This document shows positions 50,523-58,735 of a stretch of DNA of 64,000 nt, in pieces. The stretch's first letter is position 1. Every line of letters starts with the position of its first letter. The notes under the pieces are model-generated. The model was given only the letters and a program-made list of their open reading frames with translations, made no database searches and was not told where the DNA came from. The position numbers and the translations under genes were made by a program. Source of the stretch: Paenibacillus sp. LHD-38 (lineage in GTDB: Bacteria; Bacillota; Bacilli; Paenibacillales; Paenibacillaceae); NCBI RefSeq assembly GCF_031157315.1, contig NZ_JAVIFU010000024.1, forward strand, positions 44,069-108,068. Direction: 5' to 3'.

Positions 50523-52010
50523 ATGCGTTTAAAGGAAGTTGCGGAGCTGCTTATAACCGCGCGACTCATTGGAGATGGGGAAACGGAACTGACGGGAATC
50601 GAAACCGATTCGCGGAACGTCACCAATGGTCAATTGTTTATCTGCTTGCGGGGACATACCGTTGATGGTCACTTATTCGCATCTCAAGCGGCGGCAGCTG
50701 GTGCTGCAGCACTTATTGCGGAACGTGAGCTCGATCTGCCTGTTCCCCAAATCATCGTCAGGGACTGCCGGTTAGCTATGGCTGTTGTTGCTAATTATTA
50801 TTATAGGTATCCAAGCGATACGGTAAAGCTGATTGGGGTGACGGGTACAAACGGCAAGACGACGACGACGTATTTGATCGAGCAAATTTTGAATGACCAA
50901 CAGCTGCCGACAGGGGTCATCGGCACAATCGAGCGTCGTTTTGCGGGCCGATCCTATCCGATGACGAGCACAACCCCGCAAACGCTTCAGCTGCAGCGCT
51001 ATTTAAGCGATATGCGCGACGCGGGCACTGAGTATTGTGCAATCGAAGTTTCATCTCACGCTTTGGAGCAGGGCAGGGTGAAGGGCTGTCGTTTTCGAAC
51101 GGCAGTCTTTACGAACCTTTCACAGGATCATCTGGATTACCATGAAACGATGAATCGTTATGCAGCGGTAAAAGGTTTGTTTTTTTCCAGGCTTGGCAAT
51201 GTGTATGCTGCGGAAGAAGCCGCACGATCTTATGCCGTTTTAAACGCGGATGATGCCTTGGCGGCCGAGTACGCGGAGTTAACCGCAGCGGAGGTTGTGA
51301 CTTACGGAATCGATAAAGAAGCGGATGTACGCGCCTCGAACATAAAAATTACTGCGCAGGGAACTACCTTTCATGTGGAAACGTTTCGAGGTAAAATGGA
51401 TGTTACCCTGCAAATGGCAGGGAAGTTTAATGTATACAACGCGCTTGCGGCAATAAGTGCCGTGCTTATTGAAGGAGTAGAGCTAGCTGCCATTACAGCA
51501 AGCTTAAGCGCAATCCCCGGCGTGCCTGGACGTGTCGAGGCGGTTAATGCCGGCCAAGATTTTGCTGTAATTGTCGATTATGCGCATACGCCGGATGGAC
51601 TGGAGAATGTATTGCGGGCAATTGAGCAGTTTGCCGAGAATCGGATCATTTGTGTTTTTGGATGCGGGGGAGACCGCGATCGCTCGAAGCGTCCGCTAAT
51701 GGGAAATATCGCAGTAAAGTACGCCGATTACGCCATCATAACATCTGATAATCCTCGAACGGAACCGCCGGAGCTCATTTTAAAAGATATCGAAATTGGG
51801 CTTCAAAACAGCGGCACGGATCCTTCGACTTACGAATTTATAACGGATCGCAGGGGAGCGATTCAAAAAGCGGTTGAAATGGCAAGCCCAGGCGATGTAG
51901 TATTGATTGCGGGGAAAGGCCATGAAACCTACCAAGATATGAACGGAATCAAGCATCCGTTCGATGATCGAAAAGTAGCGAAAGAAGCGATAAGGGGAAT
52001 CATACATTGA
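50523..52010 (+). CDS. murE: UDP-MurNAc-tripeptide ligase MurE (meso-DAP type)
   Basis: A 495-residue Mur ligase that adds meso-diaminopimelate to UDP-MurNAc-L-Ala-D-Glu. The ATP loop is GTNGKTTT with K112; SSHALEQGR and the substrate-selecting DNPR motif at 409-412 (which favours meso-DAP over lysine) are present. I start at ATG 50523, eight bases after AGGGAGGAG; a GTG at 50514 overlaps that site. The stop overlaps the TTG start of murF. Confidence 0.96.
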   Translation: MRLKEVAELLITARLIGDGETELTGIETDSRNVTNGQLFICLRGHTVDGHLFASQAAAAGAAALIAERELDLPVPQIIVRDCRLAMAVVANYYYRYPSDTVKLIGVTGTNGKTTTTYLIEQILNDQQLPTGVIGTIERRFAGRSYPMTSTTPQTLQLQRYLSDMRDAGTEYCAIEVSSHALEQGRVKGCRFRTAVFTNLSQDHLDYHETMNRYAAVKGLFFSRLGNVYAAEEAARSYAVLNADDALAAEYAELTAAEVVTYGIDKEADVRASNIKITAQGTTFHVETFRGKMDVTLQMAGKFNVYNALAAISAVLIEGVELAAITASLSAIPGVPGRVEAVNAGQDFAVIVDYAHTPDGLENVLRAIEQFAENRIICVFGCGGDRDRSKRPLMGNIAVKYADYAIITSDNPRTEPPELILKDIEIGLQNSGTDPSTYEFITDRRGAIQKAVEMASPGDVVLIAGKGHETYQDMNGIKHPFDDRKVAKEAIRGIIH

Positions 52011-53422
52011 TTAAACGTACGATCAAGCAAATTGCCGAAATGAGCGGCGCAAAATGGAATGGAAACAATACAGAGCTATTGATAACGGGTGTAACGACTG
52101 ACTCGCGGCAGGCTGCCGCGGGCCAGTTGTTCATTCCGCTCGTCGGGGAGCAGTTTGACGGGCATGCTTATCTCGAGCAGGCTATTAATAACGGGGCGGT
52201 TGCTGCGATCTGGCAGAAGGGACGCGAGGTGCCGGCATCGCTTGAAGGCGTGCCGCTTCTCATTGTTGGGGATACGCTCGTTGCCTTGCAAAGATTAGCA
52301 ACGGCTTACCGCAGCGAGCTGGTCGTTCGCGTGGTCGGCATTACAGGCAGCAACGGGAAAACGACCACGAAGGATATGACAGCATCGATTCTGGGAACCT
52401 CTTATAAAGTCCATAAAACGGAGGGCAATTTAAATAATCATATCGGACTGCCGCTAACTGTGCTTCAACTAGAAGAGGATACAGAGGTTGCGGTTCTTGA
52501 GATGGGAATGAGCGGTTTCGGTGAAATTGAGCTGCTCACAAAGATCGCCCAGCCTGACGCGGCAATCATTACGAATATCGGCGATGCCCACTTGCTGCAT
52601 CTCGGTTCAAGAGCGGGCATTGCAAAGGCAAAGCTCGAAATCGCCCTTGGCTTAAGCGAGGACGGCTTACTGCTTTATAACGGCGATGAGCCGCTTCTGG
52701 AAGCTGAGCTTAAGCGGGCCATACTCCCTGCGGGAATTGTGCGTCGTACCTTTGGGTTATCCGCTCAAAATGAGTGGTCAGCCGCTGACATCGTGATCGA
52801 AACGGAAGCTGCGACTTTTACCGCGATCTTCAATGGAACGCCGAGTGGGCTTGGGTCCGTTCGTATTCCGGTGCCAGGACAGCATAATGTCAGCAATGCG
52901 CTTGCAGCAATCGCGATTGGCCGTTTCTTTGGTGTTCCGTCAGCAAAGATCGCAGAGGGACTAAGCCATCTGAAGCTGACAGGCATGCGCATACAGCCGG
53001 TGCGCGCGTTCAATGGCGCGATGATTCTAAACGATGCTTATAACGCAAATCCAACAGCCGTTCGCGCCGCGATTGACCTTGTGGAGCAATTGGAAGGTTA
53101 TAGCCGGAAATGGATCGTGCTTGGCGATATGCTTGAGCTTGGCCCGGAAGAGCAGACGCTGCATTTTGAGGCGGGGGCTTATATTACGCCAAGCAAGGCG
53201 GATATGGTTTTAACGTTCGGACCGTTGGCTGTCCATATCGCTGAAGGTGCGAAATCGCGCATCCCGTCGGCTGCCGCGAATGAAGCCGTGAAACATTTTG
53301 GAGACAAAGATGAGCTTGCAGGTTGGCTGCGCAATCATCTGGAGCCAACGGATCTCGTGCTGATAAAAGGTTCTCGAGGCATGCGGATGGAACAGATTGT
53401 CCAAGCATTGGAAGTGGGGTGA
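52007..53422 (+). CDS. murF: UDP-MurNAc-pentapeptide ligase MurF
   Basis: A 471-residue Mur ligase that adds D-Ala-D-Ala to finish the pentapeptide. Motifs: GITGSNGKTTTKDMT, EMGMSGFGEI, the ANPTAVRAAID region and VLGDMLELG. It begins with TTG at 52007, overlapping the murE stop as TTGA, with AAGGGG nine bases upstream. In B. subtilis murF is elsewhere; here it is inside the dcw cluster. Confidence 0.96.
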   Translation: MIKRTIKQIAEMSGAKWNGNNTELLITGVTTDSRQAAAGQLFIPLVGEQFDGHAYLEQAINNGAVAAIWQKGREVPASLEGVPLLIVGDTLVALQRLATAYRSELVVRVVGITGSNGKTTTKDMTASILGTSYKVHKTEGNLNNHIGLPLTVLQLEEDTEVAVLEMGMSGFGEIELLTKIAQPDAAIITNIGDAHLLHLGSRAGIAKAKLEIALGLSEDGLLLYNGDEPLLEAELKRAILPAGIVRRTFGLSAQNEWSAADIVIETEAATFTAIFNGTPSGLGSVRIPVPGQHNVSNALAAIAIGRFFGVPSAKIAEGLSHLKLTGMRIQPVRAFNGAMILNDAYNANPTAVRAAIDLVEQLEGYSRKWIVLGDMLELGPEEQTLHFEAGAYITPSKADMVLTFGPLAVHIAEGAKSRIPSAAANEAVKHFGDKDELAGWLRNHLEPTDLVLIKGSRGMRMEQIVQALEVG

Positions 53423-53426
53423 GGAT

Positions 53427-54383
53427 ATGGACATGATGGTCATTTTATTTTCGATTGGCGCCTCATTCCTTCTAGCGGTTTTGCTTGGACCATTGTTCAT
53501 ACCGCTGCTTCGCCGCTTAAAGTTTGGTCAACAAATCCGAACGGAAGGCCCTCAGAGCCATTTGAAAAAAAGCGGAACGCCGACAATGGGCGGCATCATT
53601 ATTATGTTTGCGCTGATGATTGCTTTTTTGAAGTTCTCTGACAAAACACCTGAATTTTGGGTGCTGCTGACGTCCTCGCTTGGTTTTGGGCTCGTTGGTT
53701 TTCTTGATGATTACATCAAAATCGTATTCAAAAGGTCTCTTGGCCTGACGGCGAGGCAAAAGCTGTTCGGTCAGCTTCTGTTCTCCATCATCGTGTGCGC
53801 AATGCTCTACAATATGAATCACAGTACCGAAATTACGGTACCTGGTACAGGCTGGGGCTTTGATCTCGGATGGTTCTATTATCCGCTTGTCGTAATCATT
53901 ATGTTCGCAGCGAGCAATTCCGTTAATTTTACAGATGGGTTGGACGGTCTGTTAGCGGGGACGAGCGCGATTGCGTTTGGCGCTTTCACTGTCGTTGCTT
54001 TGCAGACATCTGCGCATGAATCTGCGGTTTTTTCGGCTGCAATGGTCGGCGCTGTATTAGGGTTTCTTGTATTTAACGCCCATCCGGCGAAGGTGTTCAT
54101 GGGAGATATGGGCTCGCTCGGCATTGGCGGAGGGATAGCGGCAGTTGCTATTTTGACGAAAACAGAGCTGCTGCTCATCATTATCGGCGGTGTTTTCGTA
54201 CTTGAAATGCTTTCTGTTATTTTGCAGGTGGGCTCTTTCAAGCTGCGTGGCAAGCGTATTTTCAAAATGAGTCCCATCCATCATCACTTCGAGCTGATTG
54301 GCTGGTCGGAATGGAAAGTTGTTACAGTATTTTGGCTTGTCGGTTTAGTGCTTGCAGCAATTGGGTTACTATTTGTAATATAA
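53427..54383 (+). CDS. mraY: Phospho-MurNAc-pentapeptide transferase MraY
   Basis: A 318-residue integral membrane enzyme with about ten hydrophobic segments that makes lipid I. Signatures: QQIRTEGPQSHLKKSGTPTMGG (as QQIRTEGPQSH and KSGTPTMGG), FLDDYIK with the magnesium-binding aspartates, NFTDGLDGL, and the histidine cluster MSPIHHHFE. ATG at 53427 follows GGGGTGAGG; reading can extend to 53397 inside murF. Confidence 0.97.
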   Translation: MDMMVILFSIGASFLLAVLLGPLFIPLLRRLKFGQQIRTEGPQSHLKKSGTPTMGGIIIMFALMIAFLKFSDKTPEFWVLLTSSLGFGLVGFLDDYIKIVFKRSLGLTARQKLFGQLLFSIIVCAMLYNMNHSTEITVPGTGWGFDLGWFYYPLVVIIMFAASNSVNFTDGLDGLLAGTSAIAFGAFTVVALQTSAHESAVFSAAMVGAVLGFLVFNAHPAKVFMGDMGSLGIGGGIAAVAILTKTELLLIIIGGVFVLEMLSVILQVGSFKLRGKRIFKMSPIHHHFELIGWSEWKVVTVFWLVGLVLAAIGLLFVI

Positions 54384-54402
54384 TGAATAGAAATGAAACG
54401 GA

Positions 54403-54433
54403 AAGCGGCTTCCAATTAAATTTGGAGCCGCTT
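54403..54433 (+). other. Hairpin between mraY and murD
   Basis: AAGCGGCT and AGCCGCTT form an 8-bp stem extended by CCAA/TTGG, in the 78-base gap. No T run follows, so it is unlikely to be a full terminator; it may affect mRNA stability or cutting within the cluster transcript. Confidence 0.6.
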
Positions 54434-54461
54434 CATGTATCCATAGAAGGGACTGTCAGAA

Positions 54462-55910
54462 ATGAACCATCCGGCATCGTATGAAGGCCGCCGAGTAGTT
54501 GTTTTAGGCTTGGCTAGAAGCGGAGTAAGCGTAGCAAAGGTATTTCATCAACTAGGCGCGGAAGTCGTTGTTAACGATATGAAGAGTCGTGATTTATGTC
54601 CCGAAGCGGATGAATTGACTGCTTTGGGCATTTCTGTGCTATGCGGTTATCATCCTGATGATCTAATTACGGAAGAAACTGCGCTGCTTATAAAAAACCC
54701 TGGAATTCCATATACGTCTTCCCCCGTTCAACGTGCAGAGGAGCTCGGCGTTGAAATTATAACAGAGGTTGAAGCGGCCTACTGGCTTTCACCTGCCCCG
54801 ATCATAGGCATTACGGGCTCGAACGGTAAAACGACGACGACGACCTGGCTTGGCGAGATTTTAAGCGCAGCGGGCTTAAAGCCGATCGTAGCGGGGAATA
54901 TCGGCCGCCCCCTTTGTGAAGCGGCAGCGGAAGCGACGTCCGATCAGTGGATCGTAGCCGAGCTTAGCAGCTTCCAGTTGAAAGGAACGAGCGCATTCCG
55001 TCCTCATATTGCGCTTTTGCTCAACATCGCCGAGACCCACCTCGATTATCACGGCGATATGGATGATTACGTGAATTCAAAAGCCAAGCTGTTTGATAAC
55101 CAAACCGAAGACGATATTGCCATTATCAATTGGGATGACCCGGAATGCAGGGCGTTATCCGAGTTTTTGGTTGCTGAGGTAATTCCATTCTCCTTATATG
55201 AGAAACTAGATTCGGGCATTTATATTGATCCTCCATTTGTGCGTGATGCCGGAATCTCGCAGGCGGGAGACGGGGATGAATCAGCCAATGTTAGGCAAAT
55301 CGTTTTCAGGCAGGCGGATGGCGTTGAAACGATAATTTTACCCGTATCCGAGCTTGGCATACCAGGCGTCCACAATGCCGCTAACGCGCTTGCGGCTATT
55401 GCCGCGAGTATTGCTGCCGGAGTGGCTCTTGAGCAGCTTATAGCGCCACTCAGGGAGTTTAACGCTGTAGAACATCGACTGGAGTTCGTTAGAGAAGTGA
55501 ACGGGGTTAAATATTACAATGATTCGAAAGCAACGAATACCGTTGCGACAACGATTGCTGTAAAATCTTTTGACCGACCAATCGTCCTCATAGCTGGAGG
55601 ACTTGACCGAGGCTCCGATTATATGGAACTTGAGCCATTGTTCCGTGACAAGCTGAAGGCGCTTGTTGCATTTGGTCAGACTAGCGAGAAGCTGTCCCGC
55701 GTCGCGGAGCTGGCAGGTTTAGCTAAGGTGGAAATCGTCGAACCTAGTGAGGACGCCGAATCAGTCCTCAAGCAAGCGGTGAAACAAGCTGCGGCAATCG
55801 CAGAGCCAGGTGATGTCGTGCTATTGTCACCGGCATGCGCAAGCTGGGATATGTTTGCATCGTATGAGCAAAGAGGGCGCATTTTTAAAAATTCGGCGCA
55901 TACCTTGTAA
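54462..55910 (+). CDS. murD: UDP-MurNAc-alanine--D-glutamate ligase MurD
   Basis: A 482-residue Mur ligase that adds D-glutamate. VVVLGLARSGVSVAKV gives the N-terminal nucleotide-sugar fold, GITGSNGKTTTT the ATP loop, ELSSFQL and NDSKATN the later family motifs, and LLSPACASWDMF the C-terminal domain. GAAGGGA is about eight bases before the ATG. Slightly longer than the usual 450 residues, with extra length near 255-285. Confidence 0.96.
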   Translation: MNHPASYEGRRVVVLGLARSGVSVAKVFHQLGAEVVVNDMKSRDLCPEADELTALGISVLCGYHPDDLITEETALLIKNPGIPYTSSPVQRAEELGVEIITEVEAAYWLSPAPIIGITGSNGKTTTTTWLGEILSAAGLKPIVAGNIGRPLCEAAAEATSDQWIVAELSSFQLKGTSAFRPHIALLLNIAETHLDYHGDMDDYVNSKAKLFDNQTEDDIAIINWDDPECRALSEFLVAEVIPFSLYEKLDSGIYIDPPFVRDAGISQAGDGDESANVRQIVFRQADGVETIILPVSELGIPGVHNAANALAAIAASIAAGVALEQLIAPLREFNAVEHRLEFVREVNGVKYYNDSKATNTVATTIAVKSFDRPIVLIAGGLDRGSDYMELEPLFRDKLKALVAFGQTSEKLSRVAELAGLAKVEIVEPSEDAESVLKQAVKQAAAIAEPGDVVLLSPACASWDMFASYEQRGRIFKNSAHTL

Positions 55911-55956
55911 GTAGGGGGCATGTCCCTACTTTCCCATGCTAAGAGGTGTGTTCGCT

Positions 55957-57054
55957 ATGGCCAAAGCACGATCTGCCCCGGATATTTGGATGCTTTCTGC
56001 AATTGGGCTTATTCTCGCAATCGGGCTAATTATGGTTTACAGCGCTAGCGCTGTGCTTGCTTTTCATGAATTTGGCGACCGATTCTATTTTGTGAAGCGT
56101 CAGGTATTATTTGCGGGACTAGGTATCGGCGCGTTACTATTTACTATGAACACTCACTATACCGTGTGGAAAAAATGGGCGCCGATGGCTTTGATCGTCT
56201 GTTTCGGCCTGCTGCTGCTCGTTTTGATTCCGGGAGTCGGCGTCGTACGCGGCGGCGCGCGCAGCTGGCTCGGCATCAGTTCCTTTGGTATTCAGCCGTC
56301 TGAATTTATGAAGTTGGCCATGATTTTGTTTCTGTCAAAATGGCTATCGGATAAGCAGCAAACGATCACGCAGTTCTCTAAAGGGCTAATGCCGCCGCTC
56401 GGACTGGTTGGACTAGCCTTTGGCTTGATTATGCTTCAGCCGGATTTGGGTACTGGAGCGGTTATGGTAGGCGCTTCTTTGATACTTATCTTTTCGGCAG
56501 GCGCCAGAATGGCCCATTTGGGCGGATTGGCGCTTATCGGTGCCGCAGGCTTCATTGGACTTATTATTGCGGCACCCTATCGTTTGAAACGGATTACAAA
56601 CTTCCTTGATCCTTGGGCAGACCCGCTTGGCGGGGGATATCAAATCATCCAATCCTTGTATGCGATCGGACCCGGAGGGTTAGTGGGGCTTGGCCTAGGC
56701 ATGAGCCGTCAGAAATTCAGTTATTTGCCAGAACCGCAAACGGATTTTATTTTCTCAATATTAGCCGAAGAACTTGGTTTTATAGGCGGGATTACTCTAA
56801 TTCTATTATTTTTAATTGTGGTGTGGCGCGGAATCCGTGCGGCCATCGCTGCCCCGGATACATTCGGAAGCTTGCTCGCAGTGGGCATCACGGGTATCGT
56901 GGGCGTTCAGGTTCTTATTAATATCGGGGTTGTTATCGGAATGATGCCCGTTACGGGGATTACCCTGCCTCTTGTTAGCTACGGTGGTTCGTCCCTTACG
57001 CTTCTTCTAACAGCGCTGGGTATTTTATTGAACATATCTCGTTATTCGAAGTGA
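55957..57054 (+). CDS. spoVE: SEDS glycosyltransferase SpoVE/FtsW
   Basis: A 365-residue polytopic membrane protein (about ten segments) that polymerises lipid II with a partner PBP. SEDS motifs: MVYSASAV, SWLGISSFGIQPSEFMKLA, MLQPDLGTG, AEELGFIGG and the late VTGITLPLVSYGGSSL. Length and position after murD match B. subtilis SpoVE, the cortex partner of SpoVD; a vegetative FtsW role cannot be excluded. I start at ATG 55957 after AAGAGGTG; reading extends to 55936 without a site. Confidence 0.93.
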   Translation: MAKARSAPDIWMLSAIGLILAIGLIMVYSASAVLAFHEFGDRFYFVKRQVLFAGLGIGALLFTMNTHYTVWKKWAPMALIVCFGLLLLVLIPGVGVVRGGARSWLGISSFGIQPSEFMKLAMILFLSKWLSDKQQTITQFSKGLMPPLGLVGLAFGLIMLQPDLGTGAVMVGASLILIFSAGARMAHLGGLALIGAAGFIGLIIAAPYRLKRITNFLDPWADPLGGGYQIIQSLYAIGPGGLVGLGLGMSRQKFSYLPEPQTDFIFSILAEELGFIGGITLILLFLIVVWRGIRAAIAAPDTFGSLLAVGITGIVGVQVLINIGVVIGMMPVTGITLPLVSYGGSSLTLLLTALGILLNISRYSK

Positions 57055-57696
57055 GGGTTGATGCCTGGTTCGCTAAACGGCGGGGAAGGCATAAGCGGCC
57101 TTTCCGCATATTATGGGATAGTTGATGGCAACTACATACAGCGGTTGGGCATGCGGATGCCTTGCGAGACAGCAATAATGTTAGAACGAATCTGCATCTT
57201 TAAACCAGTGCAATGGGATATATATTTATCAGAGGGCACTCGTCCGGCTACGAAAGGTTTGCACAATGCGAAGCAGCAGGTGCAAATGTTCTAGCCGGAT
57301 TCTGCTGTTACGATGAAGAATGAAAAGTCGATTAGGTTTTAAATTCAAGCATTTCATACGGCGGGTGTCGCTTCGACGAGCACGCATAGGAATTCCAATA
57401 TAACCTTACATTGAATAGAACGGGCATTTTCTGCAGAAGTGGTGGAGCTTCGAGTTGTGCCTGAATGGATAAATAGGTATGGGATCAGGAAGCTTGGTCA
57501 ATACGCCAAATGGCTCTGTATAGGCCACTGTCACACAAGGGCCTACAAGGGCATAAGATACACTATATTCGTGACCGTCGCCCAAATGGAGCGGTTATTG
57601 CAGCAGAAGGACCTGGAGGCAGCCGGTTTGGGCTTGTTGACAGGAGTCTCGAATCGTTTTATTCTCATTTTTTACGGTAAGGCATCTGCTAACGTA
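57055..57696. other. Gap without a recognisable gene where murG would be expected
   Basis: Between spoVE and the repeats before murB there are about 640 bases with only short reading frames in different phases (57061-57294, 57439-57720, and an unlisted 56-codon one at 57510-57680 reading through GAVIAAEGPGGSRFGLVDRS). None matches MurG or a family I know, and MurG motifs such as GGTGGH are absent. The mixture of short, fairly plausible pieces in different frames suggests a decayed insertion rather than designed spacing, but this is inference. Confidence 0.5.
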
Positions 57697-57802
57697 CTGG
57701 TTTTGCTTCACAAAACCTAAGCGAATGCTTACGAAGCTGGTTTTGCTTCACAAAACCTAAGCGAACGCTTACGAAGCTGGTTTTGCTTCACAAAACCTTA
57801 AG
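57697..57802 (+). repeat. Three tandem 40-base hairpin repeats before murB
   Basis: Units begin at 57697, 57737 and 57777. The first two differ at one base; the third is cut after 24 to 26 bases and runs into the murB ribosome site. Each carries GGTTTTG-CTTCA-CAAAACC (7-bp stem), and the full units also AAGC-GAAY-GCTT. Units are contiguous, without spacers. Such repeats may expand or contract. Confidence 0.9.
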
Positions 57803-57814
57803 GAGGTTCTACTA

Positions 57815-58720
57815 ATGGAAGCATTTAAAGCGGAATTGGAACAAGCCAATCTTGGCGAAGTTTTGTATAACGAACCGCTCTCGAACTATACAACATGGAA
57901 AATCGGCGGCCCCGCTGATATATTAATCCTCCCTCGAAGCAAAGAAGAATTAGTTGCTGCGGTTCAATTGGTGCGGAAGCATCAAATGCCATGGACTAAT
58001 TTGGGCAGAGGCTCCAACATGCTGGTGAGCGATAAAGGGATTCGAGGTGTTGTGATAAAACCGCACAGAGGGTTAGATTACGTGCGTTTTGAAGGATCGC
58101 TAGTCATAGCAGGTGCTTCATATTCATTAATAAAGCTATCAGTCATGGCGGGTAAAGAAGGGCTGACCGGGCTTGAATTTGCAGGGGGAATTCCCGGCAC
58201 GGTAGGCGGAGCCGTTTATATGAATGCTGGCGCGCATGGTTCGGATGTGTCACGTATTTTTAAATCAGCTGATATTGTACTGGAAACAGGAGAATTGGTT
58301 CGCTACGATCGCGAGGATATGAATTTCTCTTACCGACATTCTATTCTTCATGAGCAAAAAGGCGTCGTCGTTGAGGCAACCTTCGAGCTGTCTGAAGGAG
58401 ATAAGAAGGAAGTTCTCGCTATGATGGCCTCTTACAAAGAGAGAAGATTGAGAACCCAGCCGCTGCAGCTCGCATGCGCAGGGAGCGTGTTTCGCAATCC
58501 GCCCAATGATTTTGCAGCTAGGCTTATTCAAGAGGCTGGATTAAAGGGTGAAAGCCTCGGAGGAGCGCAAGTATCGGAGCAGCACGCCAATTTTATTGTA
58601 AACACCGGGCAAGCAACAGCTGAAGACGTTCTCGCCCTCATGACTCATATTCAAAGCACGGTTCAGGAACGCTACGGCATCCTGTTAGTGCCAGAAGTAT
58701 TGGTGGTGGGTGAGCGGTAA
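57815..58720 (+). CDS. murB: UDP-N-acetylenolpyruvoylglucosamine reductase MurB
   Basis: A 301-residue FAD enzyme that completes UDP-MurNAc by reducing the enolpyruvyl group. Motifs: YTTWKIGGPAD, LGRGSNMLVSD, GLTGLEFAGGIPGTVGGAVYMNAGAHG (as GLTGLEFAGGIPG then TVGGAVYMNAGAHG), YRHSIL, and CAGSVFRNP with the catalytic serine. AAGGAGG is about eight bases before the ATG and directly abuts the last 40-base repeat. Confidence 0.96.
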   Translation: MEAFKAELEQANLGEVLYNEPLSNYTTWKIGGPADILILPRSKEELVAAVQLVRKHQMPWTNLGRGSNMLVSDKGIRGVVIKPHRGLDYVRFEGSLVIAGASYSLIKLSVMAGKEGLTGLEFAGGIPGTVGGAVYMNAGAHGSDVSRIFKSADIVLETGELVRYDREDMNFSYRHSILHEQKGVVVEATFELSEGDKKEVLAMMASYKERRLRTQPLQLACAGSVFRNPPNDFAARLIQEAGLKGESLGGAQVSEQHANFIVNTGQATAEDVLALMTHIQSTVQERYGILLVPEVLVVGER

Positions 58721-58735
58721 TTCGGAGGTGATACA

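Noticed and set aside
57061..57294. A 78-codon frame directly after spoVE with GAGGG before an ATG
   Set aside because: The product has no recognisable motif, the ribosome site is only three bases from the ATG, and overlapping frames look equally plausible. I describe the region instead of calling a gene.
57439..57720. A 93-codon frame running into the 40-base repeats
   Set aside because: It ends inside repeat DNA, which would be odd for a real C-terminus, and another frame in the same stretch looks more protein-like.
57697..57802. Regularly spaced repeats as a possible CRISPR array
   Set aside because: The units are contiguous with no unique spacers, and no cas genes are nearby.
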